NCBI GenBank assembly: GCA_028565635.1
Contig: JAOXYB010095049.1
Coordinates: 1 to 13,070 of the forward strand
DNA from: Phoronis ovalis
Lineage: Eukaryota > Phoronida > Phoronidae
DNA length: 13,070 nucleotides
Direction of reading: 5' to 3'
In this document: piece by piece, positions 9,201 to 13,070 of the stretch
Position numbering within the stretch: position 1 is the first letter of the stretch
Layout of the letters: each line of letters starts with the position of its first letter
The notes under the pieces: generated by a model
Told to the model about the DNA's origin: nothing
Database searches by the model: none
Seen by the model: only the letters and a program-made list of their open reading frames with translations
Position numbers and translations under genes: made by a program

Positions 9201-12200
9201 AGGCGTCAGGAGAATACAGAGTACTCTGAAGCATACTTTCAATAAGGGACTTCAAAATTATTTTATCTCCTTCACTAGATGGCACTAGCTACTATGCCCT
9301 TTGCACATTCAGTCAGAAAGTACGTAAAATATTCTTTCACATTCCAAGATTGCATGTCTTATGACGTGTAACCTTTTGTCACAAAGCCATTCTTGCCTGG
9401 ATTGTTGTTCATTTTAGTTTCTGTGTTTTGTAGATAATGCTACTATTTATGTTAAGATATTTAGAGATATAAATCGACTTCCTGAATTATACAAATACTA
9501 TCATAAATGTCACAAGGGCCAGCTGCTACAGTCATGGAGAAATATACTAGAGAGTGGAAGTAGCGATTCATTGATACAGTGGTTACCAGAATTCTATGAT
9601 TTAATGCTTTCAACATGGCATGTACAGGTACTTGATGTCATCAGTTAAACCATCCATATTTACAACTCTTGTGCAAGTAAATATTATATTAAAGTGTATT
9701 TCTTTTTGTTACTATGAGAATTAGACTTCAAATGTAAGTACTAGTAGTTATCTCAGTTGATATATTATAGTATATAGTATACTTGGTGATATAGAGATTC
9801 GAATCAGACAGACATAAAATTTTTAGTTGCACAAATTATTATTAGTACTATAAGTCTATTTTTGAATCTACACTCCTGGTCCACAAACAAGGAGTTTGTA
9901 TGTAATGTACATGTATGTAACTCCACAAAACTGTGCAATATCATAGTCTATAGTTTCATTTCTCAATATATATCATTTCAGATAAAATGGTGTGAACAGA
10001 TTTTCTCTGATCCAGTTGGACTTGTTTGCGATTTACTGACTGGGACTTTGAATGACCTTGACCCTTCCCTATCTTCTTGTATAGCTTCAGCTTTGGATGA
10101 AAGAGCAGACACACTGTTAACATTAATTGAATTGAAACAGGTGAAGTACATGTAACCTACAGAAAGACATTTGTTATTAACTTTTTGTGTTAAAAGCAGA
10201 ATAAAGGAGAAGGTAACGTTTATAACATTTCAGTTAATATAAACTGTATATAAAGCATTATTTGATCAAATCCAAACTAGCAAAATGAATAGTAATTTTT
10301 GTTTGATCAAATGTTTCAAAATCAGAAAAGTTTCTTTGGTTTTTATAATATGAAACATGCAGAAGGTATGTGGGCACAATTGAAAATTAAATGCCAATAA
10401 TACATATACCTTACTATAGCTATTTATTTTTTATATTATTTTGTCAGACATTGTTGTACAATTGTGGTCTTTATTAGCTACTCATTACATTTACTTTACA
10501 TAGCTTTTGAATGACAATTTATAGATCACAGAAAGATTTGCTAAAAGTATAGAAGGTGTTTTAGACTCTGACACATCTAGTGATTGGAGTAGACCAAACT
10601 ATGAGCCACTGGCTATAGCTATCTATGCCCCGTATCGACCGTATATGAGTCAGTTAGCAATGTTTGAGGAAGATTTACTAAACTCAGAATTAAACCAGAT
10701 TCCACTTGACCACGAAGATATCATTGATTGTGTACGACTTCTTGGAGAATCTGTGAGCAGACTGTTTAGTGCTGCTAATTTGGTAAGCTTCATCCAGTTG
10801 TTCGATAGTAACCATTTATGTCTATTTTCCATATAACTATTACATAGATAAATTAAGTCTAATACAAAACAAATAACTTTGGACATTCACTATTTCCAAA
10901 AGGACGAACTGCTCCTATTTACTGTTGATTACATGTACAGAACATTTAACTGTAAATGAAATTTGATTTTTGTTAAAAGTAACTGTGTCTGTTTTGATAC
11001 TCTGACCCAACTTTTGTAACCACCCTTCATAACTGGAAAGAGTTTTTTGAGGAGTCCCATAAATTGTGGCCTCTTCCTCTTGATACACTGAGTCTGTACA
11101 CAAAGTGCTTTTTATTTTCCAGGCAAATCAGAGATGTTTGCAGTTGTCTAATGGCTGCTGTTATGTTGGATTGTTAGAAGCACTAAGAGTATGTAATAAA
11201 TTTCAACTTTTTTTCAAATTTCCATATTTCAAAACGCCCTGCTACAACTAATACTAATAAAATAGATTCTACTCCCAATTGCATTAAGTTTCTTTTATGT
11301 TTAGAATCGAACATAATCCATATTCTGAACCCTGCAACAGTTTTGTTACAGTGGAACTTTTGTATTCCTTACTTGCCTCAGTTTATAGCTATTCTATGTT
11401 TTTATGCACAAGTTTGCTTATTTTTGGGACTAAAATCTTTATGATGCGGCAGTCTGTATATCTGAAGAGATGAATATGGACATGTGTAGATATTTGAACA
11501 TCCATTCTGAAATATCTTAATATGTATTAATTCTGTTTAGATTGAAATAAATGTTTCGCTATTATTTGCTTAGATTTAATAGATGATCTTTAAAGTGATC
11601 AGTATAGCAGAGACTGTCGTTTAACACTACGCCTTCAAAAAACAAAGATATCTGGCACTCAGTCAGAAAGTTATTTGTTAGCAGCCCAAAATCTTCTAAA
11701 AATTAAAAGTAAGATGATAGTTTATGACCGCTGTCTAATGCATACTAAGCCCAGACAGCATGATTGCATTTCATGTAATTCTATTTTAGAAATACTTCCA
11801 AAATTATGTGACTGAGTTTCGGCGAGTACTAGTTAACTTACGAGAAAAATGTTTAGTCACCAGAGGACATAGCAGAGAGGAAGAAGATTGGTCACAATTT
11901 CAACATTCTCTTAGAATAATCCAAACATGTGGTAAGTTGAGCAGTCTTCAAATACAGAACTGCTATGTTTCTGTGTAGTTGGAAGAAAGATTTCAATGCA
12001 AGGATAATATTTATTTTTTCCTGGTATATTTCACATGGGCAAAATTGTATCCATTATTTTCCAAACCTGTGCAGCTTTGTTTGCCCCATAATGTTCTGTA
12101 AGCCACTTTTTGTCAGCAGGATTTCCATCTATACCAACGTGCAACATGCAAAAGCGTCATTGTAAATCAAGAACCACATTATATTTGTAATAATTGTTAT

Positions 12201-12732
12201 TTTTAGTAATATATTTTGTTAGGTGATTTGATTATGCATGTTGAAGAACTTGATCAGAATCTTGTCAGTAGTATTCTAAGTTCTGTTGGAAAATACTCAC
12301 TACCAACATCCCCTTCATCCATCAAGGAATTAGACAAAAGGTAAAATGTTTCAAAATGATGGCCATACATATTTGCCTTTGTATAAATATTAACATACAT
12401 AGTGTATAAAATATAATGGATTCTAAAAATAGTTCGAATACTAATAATTAATTAAAGTGTACTGGTAGTCTACTAAATAAATAAACTTTGTTAAAAGAGG
12501 ATCAAAACTGTTATTTATAGTTAGAAACCGTGGCATTGTTAGAACTATATGCTGGTAATATTTATCTTCACCTGTAGTTTCTTCAAGCTTCTTCCTTGGT
12601 GATATTTTATTTTCTCTAATTTTTACAGATTTTGCACCAAGAAGAATCCATTCCATGGTTATAGTGCTTTGTTACTTAAAAATCAGTCTGATCAAATATC
12701 ACTAGAAAGCCTCATCAGTAAACTGGAAGATG
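6286..12732 (+). CDS. COG7: Conserved oligomeric Golgi complex subunit 7 (5' 15 coding exons, 3' end outside window)
   Basis: COG7 belongs to lobe B of the eight-subunit COG complex, a peripheral Golgi tether for retrograde intra-Golgi vesicles that keeps glycosylation enzymes in place; human COG7 loss causes a congenital disorder of glycosylation. Fifteen exons join in frame with GT-AG borders to give 545 residues, against about 770 in human COG7. Near-identical blocks include [16 protein letters not shown] near the N-terminus, [20 protein letters not shown] (residues 36-55), [48 protein letters not shown] and [10 protein letters not shown]. Residues about 60-130 are heptad-like and probably coiled coil, as usual in COG N-termini. 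No signal peptide or membrane segment is seen. Introns are 251-601 bp. The start is supported by an in-frame TAG at 6226-6228, A at -3 and G at +4. The remaining roughly 220 residues should lie to the right. No frameshift or premature stop is seen, so the gene looks intact. Identification rests on remembered family sequence. Confidence 0.97.
6541..6630 (+). CDS. COG7: COG7 coding exon 2 (residues 2-31)
   Basis: Preceded by TTTTACAG and followed by GTAAGT; 90 nt, phase 0 at both ends. It encodes the conserved N-terminal block with [11 protein letters not shown], almost identical to vertebrate COG7. Confidence 0.96.
7025..7125 (+). CDS. COG7: COG7 coding exon 3 (residues 32-64 and part of 65)
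   Basis: Acceptor TATTTCAG, donor GTTTAC, which is weaker than the other donors in the gene. It encodes [20 protein letters not shown], a highly conserved COG7 block. The exon ends in phase 2: AG here plus A from the next exon gives Arg65. Without splicing at 7126 the frame runs on to a stop at 7262-7264. Confidence 0.96.
7454..7538 (+). CDS. COG7: COG7 coding exon 4 (residues 65-93)
   Basis: Acceptor TTCATTAG, donor GTAGGT. It encodes [19 protein letters not shown], matching the predicted coiled-coil stretch of COG7. The overlapping AG two bases later would put a stop in frame, so 7454 is the right start. Confidence 0.95.
7691..7711. repeat. Perfect short hairpin in COG7 intron 4
   Basis: ACCAATATT pairs with AATATTGGT around a 3-base AAA loop. 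The same intron has a near-perfect alternating TA palindrome at 7788-7808. Both are AT-only or nearly so and may be chance. Confidence 0.5.
7917..8006 (+). CDS. COG7: COG7 coding exon 5 (residues 94-123)
   Basis: Acceptor TAATTTAG, donor GTATGA; 90 nt, phase 0 at both ends. It contains [16 protein letters not shown], equivalent to the human block around VKSRMQLAAESLQ. Confidence 0.95.
8276..8288 (-). promoter_or_regulatory. CTCF-like motif in COG7 intron 5
   Basis: The minus strand reads CCACCAGAGGGCA, matching the CTCF core CCASYAGRKGGCR at all 13 positions. CTCF is an insulator and architectural protein present in most insects. Occupancy is not shown by sequence. Confidence 0.4.
8321..8389 (+). 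CDS. COG7: COG7 coding exon 6 (residues 124-146)
   Basis: Acceptor ACTTGACAG, donor GTAAGT; 69 nt, phase 0. It encodes [20 protein letters not shown], colinear with human [20 protein letters not shown]. Confidence 0.96.
8652..8687 (+). CDS. COG7: COG7 coding exon 7 (36-nt micro-exon, residues 147-158)
   Basis: Acceptor CAATTTTAG, donor GTAAGT; only 12 codons ([12 protein letters not shown]), matching human ISAKLTGMQNSL. It is phase 0 on both sides, so skipping would delete 12 residues without a frameshift. Confidence 0.94.
8942..9062 (+). CDS. COG7: COG7 coding exon 8 (residues 159-198 and part of 199)
   Basis: Acceptor GATTTGCAG, donor GTAAAA; ends in phase 1. It encodes [20 protein letters not shown] and then [16 protein letters not shown], one of the best-conserved COG7 segments. 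Confidence 0.97.
9272..9284 (+). promoter_or_regulatory. Second CTCF-like motif in COG7 intron 8
   Basis: TCACTAGATGGCA matches the same core at 12 of 13 positions (T for the first C). It is oriented opposite to, and pointing away from, the site in intron 5 about 1 kb away. Confidence 0.3.
9434..9627 (+). CDS. COG7: COG7 coding exon 9 (residues 199-263)
   Basis: Acceptor TGTTTTGTAG, donor GTACTT; completes the split Asp199. It encodes [20 protein letters not shown] and a tail ending in STWHVQ, colinear with human [20 protein letters not shown] and GAWHTQ. Confidence 0.97.
9982..10140 (+). CDS. COG7: COG7 coding exon 10 (residues 264-316)
   Basis: Acceptor ATCATTTCAG, donor GTGAAG; 159 nt, phase 0. 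It encodes [11 protein letters not shown] followed by [13 protein letters not shown], corresponding to the human IQWATQVFQKP and LMPSLPSCL segments. Confidence 0.95.
10525..10782 (+). CDS. COG7: COG7 coding exon 11 (residues 317-402)
   Basis: Acceptor AATTTATAG, donor GTAAGC; 258 nt, the longest exon seen here. Recognisable parts are [20 protein letters not shown] (human [20 protein letters not shown]) and [20 protein letters not shown]. Confidence 0.96.
11123..11188 (+). CDS. COG7: COG7 coding exon 12 (residues 403-424)
   Basis: Acceptor TTATTTTCCAG, donor GTATGT; 66 nt, phase 0. It encodes [20 protein letters not shown] then LR, matching human [20 protein letters not shown] then LK. Confidence 0.95.
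11189..11789 (+). other. COG7: COG7 intron 12, the longest in the gene
   Basis: 601 bp between GTATGT and CTATTTTAG. No additional exon with sensible phase, repeat or RNA gene was recognised. The other COG7 introns above 300 bp (6631-7024, 7126-7453, 7539-7916, 8007-8320, 9063-9433, 9628-9981, 10141-10524, 10783-11122) likewise hold only the sites listed separately. Confidence 0.75.
11790..11931 (+). CDS. COG7: COG7 coding exon 13 (residues 425-471 and part of 472)
   Basis: Acceptor CTATTTTAG, donor GTAAGT; ends in phase 1. It encodes [20 protein letters not shown], then [17 protein letters not shown], colinear with human [20 protein letters not shown]. Confidence 0.96.
12223..12340 (+). CDS. 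COG7: COG7 coding exon 14 (residues 472-510 and part of 511)
   Basis: Acceptor ATTTTGTTAG, donor GTAAAA; phase 1 in, phase 2 out. It encodes [20 protein letters not shown], corresponding to human [20 protein letters not shown]. Confidence 0.95.
12629..12732 (+). CDS. COG7: COG7 coding exon 15 (residues 511-545 and part of 546), last one in window
   Basis: Acceptor TTTTTACAG, donor GTAAGG; phase 2 in, phase 1 out. It encodes [20 protein letters not shown] and ends LISKLEDG. The KKNP(F/W).Y..L pattern matches human COG7, which confirms the frame despite lower conservation. Confidence 0.92.
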
Positions 12733-13070
12733 GTAAGGAACAGAAACAGTTTTTTTAAAGCAGTGCCACTTCTTGGTGCAGTGGCAAGTTAAAAAGGATC
12801 CACTCTTTTCCCAACATTTTGTTTATGGAAATGTATCTAAACTTTATATATCACTTTATTCAGAAATTTGTAGATCAACCTTGTACTGTCTGTGTAATTT
12901 ACTATACTTATTTATGATTTACTTCATAAATACTAATCATTTTCACCCACTATGCTTATTGAATGTGAATGTCTGATTAACGTCAGTTGTTATGAAAGTC
13001 TGGTTTCAGAATTTTCTGCACTCATGTAAGCCAGTCTAAGCCATGATACCATGGATGCATTGTAACATGC
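12733..13070 (+). other. COG7: COG7 intron 15, incomplete
   Basis: AT-rich sequence after the GTAAGG donor up to the window edge. The human protein continues with a NLL..PR..LTRLNQQAHQLA segment, and I find no such reading here in any frame. The next exon is therefore off the right edge. Confidence 0.7.

Noticed and set aside
9796-9806. GATTCGAATC resembling a tRNA B box
   Set aside because: No A box or cloverleaf can be folded around it.
11965-12165. 66-codon plus-strand frame in COG7 intron 13
   Set aside because: It starts after a confirmed donor at 11932 and matches no part of COG7.

Overview
This is an intron-rich, AT-rich animal nuclear window (roughly one third GC by eye). Introns are mostly 250-600 bp, splice sites are canonical GT-AG, and proteins are animal-type. 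The gene content and the COG7 sequence fit an arthropod, probably a non-dipteran insect, but the sequence alone does not fix the species. There are no bacterial-type operons, RNA genes, CRISPR arrays or intact transposons.

Two protein-coding genes lie head to head. The right half (6286-12732, + strand) is COG7, subunit 7 of the conserved oligomeric Golgi tethering complex. I could chain fifteen coding exons in frame by hand, giving the first 545 residues; the C-terminal part lies beyond the right edge. Its first coding exon carries only the start codon.

The left half (479-5631, - strand) is a secreted or membrane-anchored protein with a signal peptide, one CUB domain and one LDL-receptor class A domain. 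It is spread over four phase-compatible exons, none obvious as a single open reading frame. Order and cysteine layout resemble LDLRAD2. Its LDLa exon ends inside a 23-bp tandem repeat that has multiplied the splice donor, so it is unclear whether the gene ends here or continues off the left edge.

The 654 bp between the two start codons (5632-6285) is rich in CpG compared with the nearly CpG-free introns. It holds CCAAT boxes, a GACGTACGTC palindrome and initiator-like sites, so it is the likely shared bidirectional promoter. The two products have no obvious joint pathway, although a secreted cysteine-rich glycoprotein would be cargo of the Golgi machinery that COG7 serves.

The extreme left (1-478) holds the minisatellite, a possible polyadenylation signal on the minus strand and an unexplained open frame on the plus strand (129-358). 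I found no evidence of an exotic new system. The noteworthy items are the cryptic CUB-LDLa gene, the duplicated donor and the start-codon-only exon.
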